From: JANPIX01 sp031425195
GTDB taxonomy: Bacteria > Pseudomonadota > Alphaproteobacteria > Rhodobacterales > Rhodobacteraceae
DNA length: 64,000 nucleotides
Assembly (NCBI GenBank): GCA_031425195.1
Contig: JANPIX010000024.1
Coordinates: 1-64,000, forward strand
Direction of reading: 5' to 3'
Below the pieces are notes generated by a model. It was not told where the DNA came from, searched no databases, and saw nothing but the letters and a program-made list of their open reading frames with translations. The position numbers and the translations under genes are program-made. Positions 43,445 through 51,939 of this stretch are shown here, piece by piece; position 1 is the stretch's first letter, and each line of letters begins with the position of its first letter.

Positions 43445-44037
43445 TGGCACCGCTTCGCCTTGAGGTTTTTGAAACACCAAGCGCCACACCGGGCACAGTT
43501 GTCACCGACGTCTCTGCACTGGAGGAGGCGCGTCTGGCCGCGTTCGAAAACGGCTATACCGCCGGGTGGGAAGATGCGGGCACGGCACAGGCCGAAGACC
43601 AGAGCCGCATTCGCGCCGACCTTGCCCGAAATCTTCAGGCGCTGTCCTTCACGTATCACGAGGCGAAGGCGCATGTCGTCATGGCGCTTGAACCCTTGTT
43701 GACCGATGTGCTGGACCGGGTTTTGCCGCAGATGGCCCGGGAAACGCTGGGGGCAACGCTGCGCGAACAGCTGGTTCTGGTGGGCAAAGATCTGGCAGAT
43801 GCGCCTGTCACGCTGGTGCTCAACCCTGCATCGCGGGGGGCGGTGTTGGCGATGCTGGACGATACCACCAGCCTGCCCTTGCGCATTGTCGACGAACCGA
43901 CACTGGGCGAAGGGCAGGCCTATCTGCGGTTTGAAACCAGCGAAATCCGCATCGATACCAACCGGATCGTGGCTGACTTGCAGCGCGCCATCCAAAGCTT
44001 TTTTGCCCTTGCCGAGAAAGGCACCACGCATGGATAA
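43444..44037 (+). CDS. fliH: Flagellar export ATPase regulator FliH
   Basis: Peripheral stalk of the flagellar export ATPase; binds FliI. 197 residues. The family is poorly conserved, but the central AFENGYTAGWEDAGTAQAED (the GxxxGxxxG-like helix region) and the C-terminal LRFETSEIRIDTNRIVADLQ agree with FliH-type proteins. Its position between fliF and fliN is the usual one when fliG is absent or elsewhere. It overlaps fliN by eight bases. Confidence 0.78.
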   Translation: MAPLRLEVFETPSATPGTVVTDVSALEEARLAAFENGYTAGWEDAGTAQAEDQSRIRADLARNLQALSFTYHEAKAHVVMALEPLLTDVLDRVLPQMARETLGATLREQLVLVGKDLADAPVTLVLNPASRGAVLAMLDDTTSLPLRIVDEPTLGEGQAYLRFETSEIRIDTNRIVADLQRAIQSFFALAEKGTTHG

Positions 44038-44299
44038 CCTTGCAGATACCAATCCGTTTTCTCAGGTCCCCATCGAGATCACGATCTCGGTAGGCCGCGC
44101 CCGCCCGCAGGTGCGCGACCTTTTGCGCCTTCAGCGCGATGCGGTTCTGCCGCTGGATCGGCGGGTTGATGATCTTGTCGAACTCTACGTCGGCGACCGT
44201 CTGATCGCCCGCGGCGAACTGCAAGAGCTTGAGGGCGATCAGGCAGGCCAGCTTGCCGTGCGGGTGACAGAGGTTGCCAATCTCAAGGGCGGGCTCTGA
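44030..44299 (+). CDS. fliN: Flagellar switch protein FliN
   Basis: C-ring component of the motor switch. 89 residues covering just the SpoA (surface presentation of antigens) domain: VPIEITISVGRARPQVRDLL, LDRRVDDLVELYVGDRLIAR and LAVRVTEV. It overlaps fliH at its start and fliP by one base (TGATG). Its usual partners fliM and fliG are not in the window. Confidence 0.92.
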   Translation: MDNLADTNPFSQVPIEITISVGRARPQVRDLLRLQRDAVLPLDRRVDDLVELYVGDRLIARGELQELEGDQAGQLAVRVTEVANLKGGL

Positions 44300-45018
44300 T
44301 GCGGAGGGGCCTGCTGATCCTGCTGTTTGTCGGGTTGGCGGGTCCACTATACGCCCAATCCATCAGCGTTGATCTGGGCGGCGATGGATCTTTGTCATTG
44401 CGCAGTATCCAGTTGCTCGCACTTGTCACTTTGCTCAGCCTCGTTCCGGGGCTCGCCGTCATGGTGACGTGTTTTCCCTTTATCGTGACGGTGCTTTCCA
44501 TTCTGCGGCAAGCCATCGGGCTGCAGCAATCACCGCCGAACATGCTCATCGTCAGCCTTGCGCTTTTCCTGACGTGGTTCGTGATGGACCCCGTCTTTAC
44601 CGAAGCCTGGGTCAAGGGTGTCGAGCCTTTGACAAGTGGGCAGATCGACATACAGACAGCCATCCCCCTTGTTCTTGCACCCTTCCGCACCTTCATGGCC
44701 GCAAGGCTTGACGCCGAGGTGTTCAATTCGCTTCAGGCGCTGCGCCCGGGGCCTGTGACACCCATTCTGGATGCGCCATTGTCGCTTATGGTTCCGTCGT
44801 TCCTGCTGTCCGAAGTGCAGCGGGCGTTTGAAATCGGGTTCATGATCTTCTTGCCGTTCCTGATCATCGATCTGGTGGTCGCGGCTGTTCTCATGTCGAT
44901 GGGGATGATGATGGTCCCGCCCGCGATTGTCTCGCTGCCGTTCAAACTGGCGTTCTTTGTCGTGGCTGACGGTTGGACTTTGATCGCTGGTGCGCTGGTG
45001 CGGAGCTATGGCGGGTAG
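44299..45018 (+). CDS. fliP: Flagellar export gate protein FliP
   Basis: Gate subunit with FliQ and FliR. 239 residues with a cleavable signal sequence (LLILLFVGLAGPLYAQ) and four membrane helices. Signature blocks are MVTCFPFIVTVLSILRQAIG, QQSPPNMLIVSLALFLTWFV and FEIGFMIFLPFLIIDLVVAA. It ends the fliF-fliH-fliN-fliP operon; no fliO is seen. Confidence 0.95.
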   Translation: MRRGLLILLFVGLAGPLYAQSISVDLGGDGSLSLRSIQLLALVTLLSLVPGLAVMVTCFPFIVTVLSILRQAIGLQQSPPNMLIVSLALFLTWFVMDPVFTEAWVKGVEPLTSGQIDIQTAIPLVLAPFRTFMAARLDAEVFNSLQALRPGPVTPILDAPLSLMVPSFLLSEVQRAFEIGFMIFLPFLIIDLVVAAVLMSMGMMMVPPAIVSLPFKLAFFVVADGWTLIAGALVRSYGG

Positions 45019-45366
45019 CGCTCCATCCTGCCGATGTCAGCGCAAGCGACGGCTTGATGTCAGATGCAGAATTTGCGGATGACCCTGCAACTTGGAAACC
45101 ACTTGTTGCCCCGGCCGCGCTGCGGCAACACGTTCACATTTGGCCAAAGCGGTGGTCCTGACCAGGCCTCCCGGAGTGCGCTGTAAAACGAGAAACGCTT
45201 TCAATAACATCCATGGCAGACCGTCTGGACCATATCGATTGGCGGTCGATCGGGGCAAATTTCGCTTCCCTTGACCTTAAGAGCGGTGGCTTGATTTGTT
45301 TAAAGGCGCCCAATCGAAATGCCGTATGGCCCTGACAAATCCACTATCGGTCAGACACGGCCGCCC
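45019..45366. other. Intergenic region between convergent fliP and flgI
   Basis: About 348 bases without a supported gene. A 40-codon plus-strand frame from ATG 45213 exists but lacks a good ribosome site and known relatives to my reading. I see no strong terminator hairpin with a T-run. Confidence 0.5.
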
Positions 45367-46455
45367 CTACTGAACCACAAATTCGGCGTGGAGCGCGCCG
45401 GCCGCGTTGATGCTTTTCAGAATGTCGATCATGTCATAAGGGGCAACTCCCAGCGCGTTCAGTCCGGCCACAACTTCCGACAGGCTGGTGCCGCCCTGCA
45501 GTTCTGCCATGCCTGTTCCATCCGCAGTGTCGATACTGGCGCTGGTCCTGGGAACGACGACAGTCTCCCCTTCGCTGAACGGGTTGGGCTGGGCGACAAG
45601 TGGCATTTCCTGAATGCGCAGGGTCAGGCTGCCCTGTGCCACGGCAACCCTGCTGATGCGCACGTCTTCGCCCATCACGATTGTTCCCGATCTTTGATCG
45701 ACCACGACACGCGCACGGGTTTCAGGCACGACCGTCAGGTTTTCCAGCCGGGCCAGCACATGGGCGGGTGAACTGGATCCAGCCAGATCGACGGCCACCG
45801 TGCCCGCATCCAGCATGACGGCGACGGTTTTGCCGAATTCGCGATTGACGGCGGCCTCGATCCGGCCGGCGGTGGTAAAATCCGGGGATCGAAGCGCCAT
45901 GCGAAGTGAAGAAATGCTCGTGAAGTCAAACTCGACTTCGCGTTCGACCCGCGCACCGGACGGGATTGTGCCAGCGGTTGGCACACCTTGCACCACGCGC
46001 GCGCCTTCGCCTTCGGCCGAGATTCCGCCCGCGATGATCGTTCCCTGCGCTACAGCGTAGATCTGCCCGTCGGCCCCGTTCAGAGGAGTCATGACAAGGG
46101 TTCCGCCCAGCAGACTTTTGGAATCACCAATGGCGGAGACCGTGACATCAATCTGGCCGCCAGCGCGGGCAAAGGGCGGCAGGGTTGCTGTTACCAGCAC
46201 GGCTGCCACGTTTTTCGGCCGGTATTGCTCACCCGCCACGTTGACGCCCAACCGCTCCAACAGATTGGACATGATCTCTTCGGTGAAAGGTGAATTGCGG
46301 ATGCCGTCGCCCGTGCCGTTCAACCCGACCACCAACCCATAGCCCAGAAGATCGTTGCCCCGGACGCCATCGAATTCGACAAGATCCTTGATCCGGATCG
46401 GGCCGCCGAAGGCAGGGAAGGACAGGCATGCAAGCAGCAACAGCAATCTGATCAT
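45367..46455 (-). CDS. flgI: Flagellar P-ring protein FlgI
   Basis: Periplasmic P-ring subunit, 362 residues with a signal peptide (LLLLLACLSFPAFGG). Conserved: IKDLVEFDGVRGNDLLGYGL, VGLNGTGDGIRNSPFTEEIM and VAAVLVTATLPPFARAGGQI. The C-terminal ALGVAPYDMIDILKSINAAG is typical. Last gene of the flgE-flgK-flgL-flgI operon, overlapping flgL by four bases. Confidence 0.96.
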   Translation of the reverse strand: MIRLLLLLACLSFPAFGGPIRIKDLVEFDGVRGNDLLGYGLVVGLNGTGDGIRNSPFTEEIMSNLLERLGVNVAGEQYRPKNVAAVLVTATLPPFARAGGQIDVTVSAIGDSKSLLGGTLVMTPLNGADGQIYAVAQGTIIAGGISAEGEGARVVQGVPTAGTIPSGARVEREVEFDFTSISSLRMALRSPDFTTAGRIEAAVNREFGKTVAVMLDAGTVAVDLAGSSSPAHVLARLENLTVVPETRARVVVDQRSGTIVMGEDVRISRVAVAQGSLTLRIQEMPLVAQPNPFSEGETVVVPRTSASIDTADGTGMAELQGGTSLSEVVAGLNALGVAPYDMIDILKSINAAGALHAEFVVQ

Positions 46456-47456
46456 CGCAGAAAATCCACCAGGCTCAGGCGCGAAAGACGCGCGGTCAGG
46501 GTATACAGCGTTTCAAGCTGCGTTTGCGTTTCTTGCAGTCGGGTGGCTGCCTCATAAGGATCGACTGACACGATTGCCAACCGGGCGATGCCCAGCGCCG
46601 ACGTCTCGGCCATGTTGCGTGTGCTGGCAGATCCGATTTGCGCCTCTACAACGCCCAGATCGGCCGCCATCTGCGTCCGGTCGGCCTGACCTGACAGAAG
46701 CATCTGCCCTGCGCGATCAGCCAATTGGGCGCGGGCGGCAGGCACACCTGCAAAGACACCACGATCCAGCAGCGCCGCCATGGCAAATCCCGTCAGCGTA
46801 TTTCTGATCGCAGGGTCCATCGCCGTAACCCCGACTTGGGCCTGTTCCCCGTCCGCAAGGTCAAGCGGGGCAAGCGAACCGGCCCCGCGATAGGCAACGG
46901 CAGCATATCCTGCGGGGTCCGCGAACCATGTCGTCACGGCAGTTGCCACATCCTGCACCGTGACAAGCCCTGAAATTGCCGTCTGCAGCGCAGACAGGAT
47001 GGCGTCGGCGTCCACCAATGCCCGCCCCTGCGTGGCCTGCCCGGCAAACAAGCTTCGGTCACCGATGCGGGCGTTCAGGGTGCTGACGGCCGTCGCAAAA
47101 CTCTGGCCAGCTTCCGAAGCGGTTGCGTTCAACTGGGTTCCGTTCCCGGGCGACGCCGCCGAAAGCAGCATCGGGGCAAGATCGGCGGCAAGGTCATTCA
47201 CCGTGCCCAAAGCCGTCTGCGTGGCCTGTGCCATCAGCCCAACCTCGGCTGTCACCGAAGCATACCCCTGCAATCGCGTGAGGCTCGCGTCGATTCCGTT
47301 CAGGGCGGAATGGTCGCCGCGAACCTGTCGCGTCAGATCAGCGGCCTGCCCGGTTGTGACTTCGGTCAGGTGCTGTTGAAGCGCCACCTTGGTATCCACC
47401 GTTTGGCGCCGCATCAGGAAAGTCTGGGCCATGTCACCGAGTGAGACGAGTGCCAT
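46452..47456 (-). CDS. flgL: Hook-filament junction protein FlgL
   Basis: Second junction protein (HAP3), 334 residues, flagellin-like at both ends. The N-terminal VSLGDMAQTFLMRRQTVDTK and the C-terminal VDPYEAATRLQETQTQLETL then YTLTARLSRLSLVDFLR form the paired helices of the D0/D1 type. It starts one base after flgK ends, fixing its identity. Confidence 0.9.
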   Translation of the reverse strand: MALVSLGDMAQTFLMRRQTVDTKVALQQHLTEVTTGQAADLTRQVRGDHSALNGIDASLTRLQGYASVTAEVGLMAQATQTALGTVNDLAADLAPMLLSAASPGNGTQLNATASEAGQSFATAVSTLNARIGDRSLFAGQATQGRALVDADAILSALQTAISGLVTVQDVATAVTTWFADPAGYAAVAYRGAGSLAPLDLADGEQAQVGVTAMDPAIRNTLTGFAMAALLDRGVFAGVPAARAQLADRAGQMLLSGQADRTQMAADLGVVEAQIGSASTRNMAETSALGIARLAIVSVDPYEAATRLQETQTQLETLYTLTARLSRLSLVDFLR

Positions 47457-47457
47457 T

Positions 47458-48915
47458 CTACATCTCCAACAAGGTTTTCATCAGGGTGTCGACTGTCTGG
47501 ATGACGCGGGCATTCGCGGCATAGGCCTGTTCGATCTGCAACAGAATCTGCATCTCGCGGTCTGTATCGACACCTTGTTCCAGTTCCGATACCCGCAGCG
47601 CCTCGGCCCGGGTGGTGGCAAAGGTGGCGTCGGATTGCGCGGTCAGACGGGCGCTTGCGATTTCTGAGACAAGATCGCTGGCAAGACCTGCCACGCTTCT
47701 GCTGCCTGGCAGAAAAATACCGGACGCGACGGGGCGGCGGTCGGTGAGCGCAGTTTGAAGCGCCGAGAGCAACCCTGAATTGCCCGCATTTCCGGGCGCG
47801 GCGGCAGAGATACCATCGCGGATGCGCCAGACTGCACCACCTTGCGCCGGGTCCACCGCCGCGTTCAGGCGAAGGCGCTGTGCCAGACCAGCCTCGTTGA
47901 CAGGAAGAAAGGCGGCACCCATGTCCGTGAACAAGCCTGCATCACCGGGCAGCAGGCTGGGGTCGACCATGGGGTCCTGAAACCGCGTAACAAGATCGCG
48001 GGCCACGGCATCAAGTTGGATCTGGGCGTTTGGCGCAATGTCGTCACGCAGCGCAAAGTTGGCCGCCAGCCGCCCGCCGGCAATCAGGCCGCCCTGCACC
48101 CCGGTGGCCAACGGCTGCCCGTTCAGCGTCAGCCCCGACAAGGCACCGCCCGCCATCGTCATATCTTCGGTGACCAAACCAGTGGGCGTAAAGCCGAAAG
48201 TGGCTGGCCGCCCTTCAAGCAGGACGGCACCGCCCGTCGAGAACAGGGCAATCTGCCCGTGTTCGCGGCTGACTTCACGCAAAGGAATGATGCTGGCCAC
48301 GGAATCGACAAGCTTTTGCCGCTGGTCCATCAGTGCAGACGGGTCGCGCCCGTTGCCCGATTGTGCGCGGATCTGTCCGTTCAGATCGGCAATCTGTGTA
48401 AGCGCAGTATTCATCTGTTCTACGTCGATGCCGATCTTTCGGTCAGCCTCGGCCCGGGCCGTCTGAACTGCTGTGGCGGCGGAAGACAGGGCGTTGGTCA
48501 GACCGCGCGCCGCATCCACCACGGCCGTAAGGCGCGCCTGCGATTCGGGGCGGCCGGTTGCCGAGACAAGGGCCGCATCAAGCGCACCAATGCGGTTGGT
48601 CAGACTGCCCGGCGTATCGCCCGTACCCAGTGTCTGTTCCAAAGCAGCAAAGAACGCTTGCCGTGTGTCCTGTTCCGCTGCGCCTGCGTCTGCGACCCGG
48701 CGGTCGGAAAGAAGAATCTGATTGACGGTTCGTGTCACGCCAACCACATCGACGCCCTGCCCGCTTGGCCCCACGCGGCGTGCCGCCAGTTCGACGTCGC
48801 GCTGCCCGTACCCCGGTGTCATAGCGTTGGCGACGTTGGATGACACCACCTCGGCCATGCGTGACACGGCGGTCAGCCCCGACAGCGCCGACGAAAGGGT
48901 GGCAGTAATGCTCAT
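47458..48915 (-). CDS. flgK: Hook-filament junction protein FlgK
   Basis: First junction protein (HAP1), 485 residues. N-terminal SALSGLTAVSRMAEVVSSNV then ANAMTPGYGQRDVELAARRV, and C-terminal TDREMQILLQIEQAYAANAR then VIQTVDTLMKTLLEM, carry the rod/hook family ends. The FlgN-like gene at 15664 may encode its chaperone. Follows flgE by 11 bases. Confidence 0.95.
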   Translation of the reverse strand: MSITATLSSALSGLTAVSRMAEVVSSNVANAMTPGYGQRDVELAARRVGPSGQGVDVVGVTRTVNQILLSDRRVADAGAAEQDTRQAFFAALEQTLGTGDTPGSLTNRIGALDAALVSATGRPESQARLTAVVDAARGLTNALSSAATAVQTARAEADRKIGIDVEQMNTALTQIADLNGQIRAQSGNGRDPSALMDQRQKLVDSVASIIPLREVSREHGQIALFSTGGAVLLEGRPATFGFTPTGLVTEDMTMAGGALSGLTLNGQPLATGVQGGLIAGGRLAANFALRDDIAPNAQIQLDAVARDLVTRFQDPMVDPSLLPGDAGLFTDMGAAFLPVNEAGLAQRLRLNAAVDPAQGGAVWRIRDGISAAAPGNAGNSGLLSALQTALTDRRPVASGIFLPGSRSVAGLASDLVSEIASARLTAQSDATFATTRAEALRVSELEQGVDTDREMQILLQIEQAYAANARVIQTVDTLMKTLLEM

Positions 48916-48926
48916 CTGCTCAGACC

Positions 48927-50228
48927 CTAGCGTTTGATGTTGGTGGTTTCTTGCAGCATTTCGTCAACTGTCTGGATCACCTTGGCGTTGGATGAATAGG
49001 CGCGCTGCGTCTGGATCAGGGCAGTCAGTTCCGCCGCGACGTCGGTGGTCGATCCTTCGCGCGCGTATCCGACGACAGCACCTGTCGGGCCATCCCCTGC
49101 GTCCCACAGGAAGAACGACCCCGAGTTGGGCGAAACCTGATACGTCTGATTGTCGAGCGCGATAAGGCCGTTCAGGTTTGGGACATCGACCAGCGGAATC
49201 TGGTACAAGCGGCGGGTAAAGCCGGTGTCGTAGGTCGCAAGCACATAGCCGTTTTCGTCAACCTCCACCGCCGTCAGATTTCCGACAGGAGAGCCGTCCT
49301 TTGTAATCGATGTGGGGGCAAAGCTGTCAGACAGCTGCGTCAGACCATTCGGGTCGCCCAGTTTGCCGATTGTGATGGTAAGCGGCCCACCCGCGACCGT
49401 TAGGTCAAGCGTGCCATCCGCCGCATCGTAAGCACCGCCAGAAACAGGCGTCACGCCAGACAAGGTGCCACCGTTGCCGCGCGTGTCGTCGAATGTCAGT
49501 GTATATTCACCGATCAGCGCGCCGCCTTGTGCGGAATCGCGGATTTGCAAGGTCCATTCATTCGATGATCCGCTGGCGGGCACTGTTGGGGTGAAGGAAA
49601 TGGCCAGTGTTTCGGATGTTCCAAGGTTTCCGAAGTATTCAACTGAAAGCGGAAAAGTCGTCCCGGGGGCCCCTGCAACCGTGCCGGTCGCGGGCAGGTT
49701 GACGCCAAGTGTCATCGCCGTCGTGGGGTCGCCGGTTTGCTGATTTGCGTTCACCACAACCGGCTGCAACCCCACCACTGTGTCGCGTGGCAAGACTGGA
49801 ATCGCGCCGTTGGCATTGGCCGGCCAGCCCAGCAGTACAAGCCCGGATTTCGTTTTCAGCACGCCGTTGGCATCCGGATAGAACGAGCCTGTTGTCGTCA
49901 TCATCATCGTCTGATCGCCCGATTCGAGCCCGACAGCCGATGTGACTGGCAGCATCCCCCGCCCCGCCACTGCCAGATCAAGAGCGTTTGATGTGGAAAC
50001 AAGCGCGCCACGTTCATCGATCAGCCGCGAAGATGTCGGGCGAACGCCGCCCGCAGAATATCGGCTGGCATTCGGGGTCGTCGTCGACACCATGCTTTCG
50101 AAATCAGTCGTGACCCGCTTGTACCCGTAAGTGGACGAGTTCGAGATGTTGTCGGAAATGGTAGCAAGGCGCGCAGCATGAGCGTTCAGGCCGGCCACGC
50201 CCGCATTCAAGGCCGATGATATTGTCAT
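48927..50228 (-). CDS. flgE: Flagellar hook protein FlgE
   Basis: Hook structural subunit, 433 residues from ATG 50228. N-terminal TISSALNAGVAGLNAHAARL then ATISDNISNSSTYGYKRVTT, and C-terminal AELTALIQTQRAYSSNAKVI then QTVDEMLQETTNIKR. The longer upstream frame lacks family similarity. A CtrA-type site lies about 60 bases upstream. It begins the flgE-flgK-flgL-flgI operon, separated from motB by about 96 bases. Confidence 0.95.
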   Translation of the reverse strand: MTISSALNAGVAGLNAHAARLATISDNISNSSTYGYKRVTTDFESMVSTTTPNASRYSAGGVRPTSSRLIDERGALVSTSNALDLAVAGRGMLPVTSAVGLESGDQTMMMTTTGSFYPDANGVLKTKSGLVLLGWPANANGAIPVLPRDTVVGLQPVVVNANQQTGDPTTAMTLGVNLPATGTVAGAPGTTFPLSVEYFGNLGTSETLAISFTPTVPASGSSNEWTLQIRDSAQGGALIGEYTLTFDDTRGNGGTLSGVTPVSGGAYDAADGTLDLTVAGGPLTITIGKLGDPNGLTQLSDSFAPTSITKDGSPVGNLTAVEVDENGYVLATYDTGFTRRLYQIPLVDVPNLNGLIALDNQTYQVSPNSGSFFLWDAGDGPTGAVVGYAREGSTTDVAAELTALIQTQRAYSSNAKVIQTVDEMLQETTNIKR

Positions 50229-50286
50229 GGAAAGCGCCTTTCTGATGCTTTGATCAACGATCAAGGCCACCTTTGCGCGCGTCCCC

Positions 50287-50301
50287 TTAATTTCCGGCTA
50301 A
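50287..50301. promoter_or_regulatory. CtrA-type site upstream of flgE
   Basis: TTAA-TTTCCGG-CTAA (TTAG-N7-TTAA on the coding strand), seven of eight matches to TTAA-N7-TTAA, 59-73 bases before the flgE ATG in the flgE/motB gap. Confidence 0.55.
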
Positions 50302-50324
50302 TACCTAAAGTTTGAACGATCCTT

Positions 50325-51149
50325 TCAACGATCTCTGCGCAGCAAGATAATCTCTATCCGGTTGTTGCGCCCCGCCGTCGCATCCGCCGTCACGGGTTTG
50401 CGGTCTGCGAACCCGGCGATTCGCTGAAAACGCTCGGAAGGCATGCCGTTGCTCTCGATCAACGCTTTCATCGTCGCCGCCCGGCTTTGCGACAGTGCCC
50501 AGACCGGATTGTCGATCAGCGTGATGGGATAGTGGCGCATATGGCCGTTGACCGCGATTTCGTTGGTCGTGATCGCCAAAACTTCGGCGAGCCTCGCGGC
50601 AATAGCCTCGGTCACCGGTTCGGGCTGGGCAGTATCGCCATGGAACAGGGGCGCCCGATCCAGATCGAACAGTTCGATGACAAGCCCTTCGTCCGTGACC
50701 TTTGTCACGACGTGGCGCAATGCCTGCTGCATCGTCATGCTTTCGCCGCCCAGTGCGGTCAAGGCGCGTTCCATCTTTTCCTGCAGGCCCGCCAATTCGG
50801 TTTCGCCCTGCAGCCCTGCGGACTGATCGCTGTCGGTGGGTCGCTGCATTGCGGCACCGGTACCGTTCTGCGAAAGCGTTTCGTCAGTGAACACCGATTC
50901 CCCGCCAAAGGCACCGTCACCGCCGCCTGAAATGCGATTGATCGGGATGGTCGGACTGAAATAGTCCGCAACACCCTTTCGCTGCTTTTCCGTCGTCGCA
51001 CCCAGCAGCCACATCAACAGAAAGAATGCCATCATGGCAGTTACAAAGTCGGCATAGGCCACTTTCCACGCCCCACCGTGGTGCCCGCCGGCCTGAATAA
51101 TCTTCTTCCGTTTGATAATGACTGGCGCGGCATTTGATTGCCCTGCCAT
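50325..51149 (-). CDS. motB: Flagellar motor stator protein MotB
   Basis: Ion-channel and peptidoglycan-anchoring stator subunit, 274 residues. The N-terminal GGAWKVAYADFVTAMMAFFL then LMWLLGATT contains the transmembrane helix with the ion-carrying aspartate (ADF). The plug region follows, and the C-terminal OmpA-like domain contains the pattern NPVWALSQSRAATMKALIES and AGRNNRIEIILLRR. Start ATG 51149 (MAGQSNAAPVIIKRKK) is preferred; ATG 51164 is possible. It is separate from motA by about 10 kb. Confidence 0.94.
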   Translation of the reverse strand: MAGQSNAAPVIIKRKKIIQAGGHHGGAWKVAYADFVTAMMAFFLLMWLLGATTEKQRKGVADYFSPTIPINRISGGGDGAFGGESVFTDETLSQNGTGAAMQRPTDSDQSAGLQGETELAGLQEKMERALTALGGESMTMQQALRHVVTKVTDEGLVIELFDLDRAPLFHGDTAQPEPVTEAIAARLAEVLAITTNEIAVNGHMRHYPITLIDNPVWALSQSRAATMKALIESNGMPSERFQRIAGFADRKPVTADATAGRNNRIEIILLRRDR

Positions 51150-51243
51150 CCCACACCCGTTCATTCACCCGAGCTAAGCATTATCCGAACGAGGTGAAGG
51201 CGTGACTAACAGGTAAAGTTTGACGGAAAACGACCGGCAGGCA

Positions 51244-51936
51244 TCATTCGCCTTCGTCCATCGTATCGTCTTCTTCTTCCTTGACGTTCATGTTGCGCAG
51301 ATGCTGCGCAATACCCTCTTCGACATCCCGGAAATAGGTGAGCTTGCCATTCTCCAGAACGGCGGTCGACGTGCACAGCCGCCGGATCTGCGCCATCGAA
51401 TGGGTGACGACCACCGCCCCGCTGTACCGCAGACGCTCCATAAAGACGTTTGCGCTTTTCTGGCGAAAGCTGGCGTCGCCGACGCTTGTCACTTCGTCGA
51501 CGAGATAGGTGTCGAAATGAATTCCCATCGACACTCCGAACGAAAGCCGTGATCGCATCCCTGACGAATAGGTGCGCACGGGTTGATGGAAATGTTCACC
51601 AAGTTCAGCAAAATCTTCCACAAATTCCATCAGTTCATCGGTATCAACGCCGTAAGCGCGCGCTACGAAACGGGTGTTCTGCCCGCCTGTCAGATCGTTG
51701 TGAAAACTGCCCCGAAACCCCACGGGCCAGGAAATCGTGCCGGAACTGTCGATCGAGCCGCTGTCGATTTCGGTGGCCCCGGCGATCATCGACAAGAGCG
51801 TTGATTTACCAGCACCGTTGCGCCCAAGAAGCCCGATTGATTCGCCGGTCGGAAAGGTCATGTTGATGTTATCGGCCACGATCTTTCGCGACCGCCCCAA
51901 CTGGAAGACCTTGTTCAGATTCCGGATGCGGATCAT
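51244..51936 (-). CDS. Capsular polysaccharide export ATPase, KpsT/Wzt type
   Basis: Nucleotide-binding subunit of an ABC-2 type polysaccharide exporter, 230 residues. Walker A GRNGAGKST, the signature RTYSSGMRSRLSFGVSMG and Walker B YLVDEVTSVGD; the sequence WPVGFRGSFHNDLTGGQNTR is typical of KpsT/CtrD-like ATPases. The C-terminus is strongly acidic. It lies three bases after the KpsE-like gene; the KpsM-like permease is divergent on the other side. Confidence 0.9.
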   Translation of the reverse strand: MIRIRNLNKVFQLGRSRKIVADNINMTFPTGESIGLLGRNGAGKSTLLSMIAGATEIDSGSIDSSGTISWPVGFRGSFHNDLTGGQNTRFVARAYGVDTDELMEFVEDFAELGEHFHQPVRTYSSGMRSRLSFGVSMGIHFDTYLVDEVTSVGDASFRQKSANVFMERLRYSGAVVVTHSMAQIRRLCTSTAVLENGKLTYFRDVEEGIAQHLRNMNVKEEEDDTMDEGE

Positions 51937-51939
51937 GGC

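Noticed and set aside
45213..45335. 40-codon plus-strand frame in the fliP-flgI gap
   Set aside because: No good ribosome site, no relative recognised, and such short frames are expected by chance.
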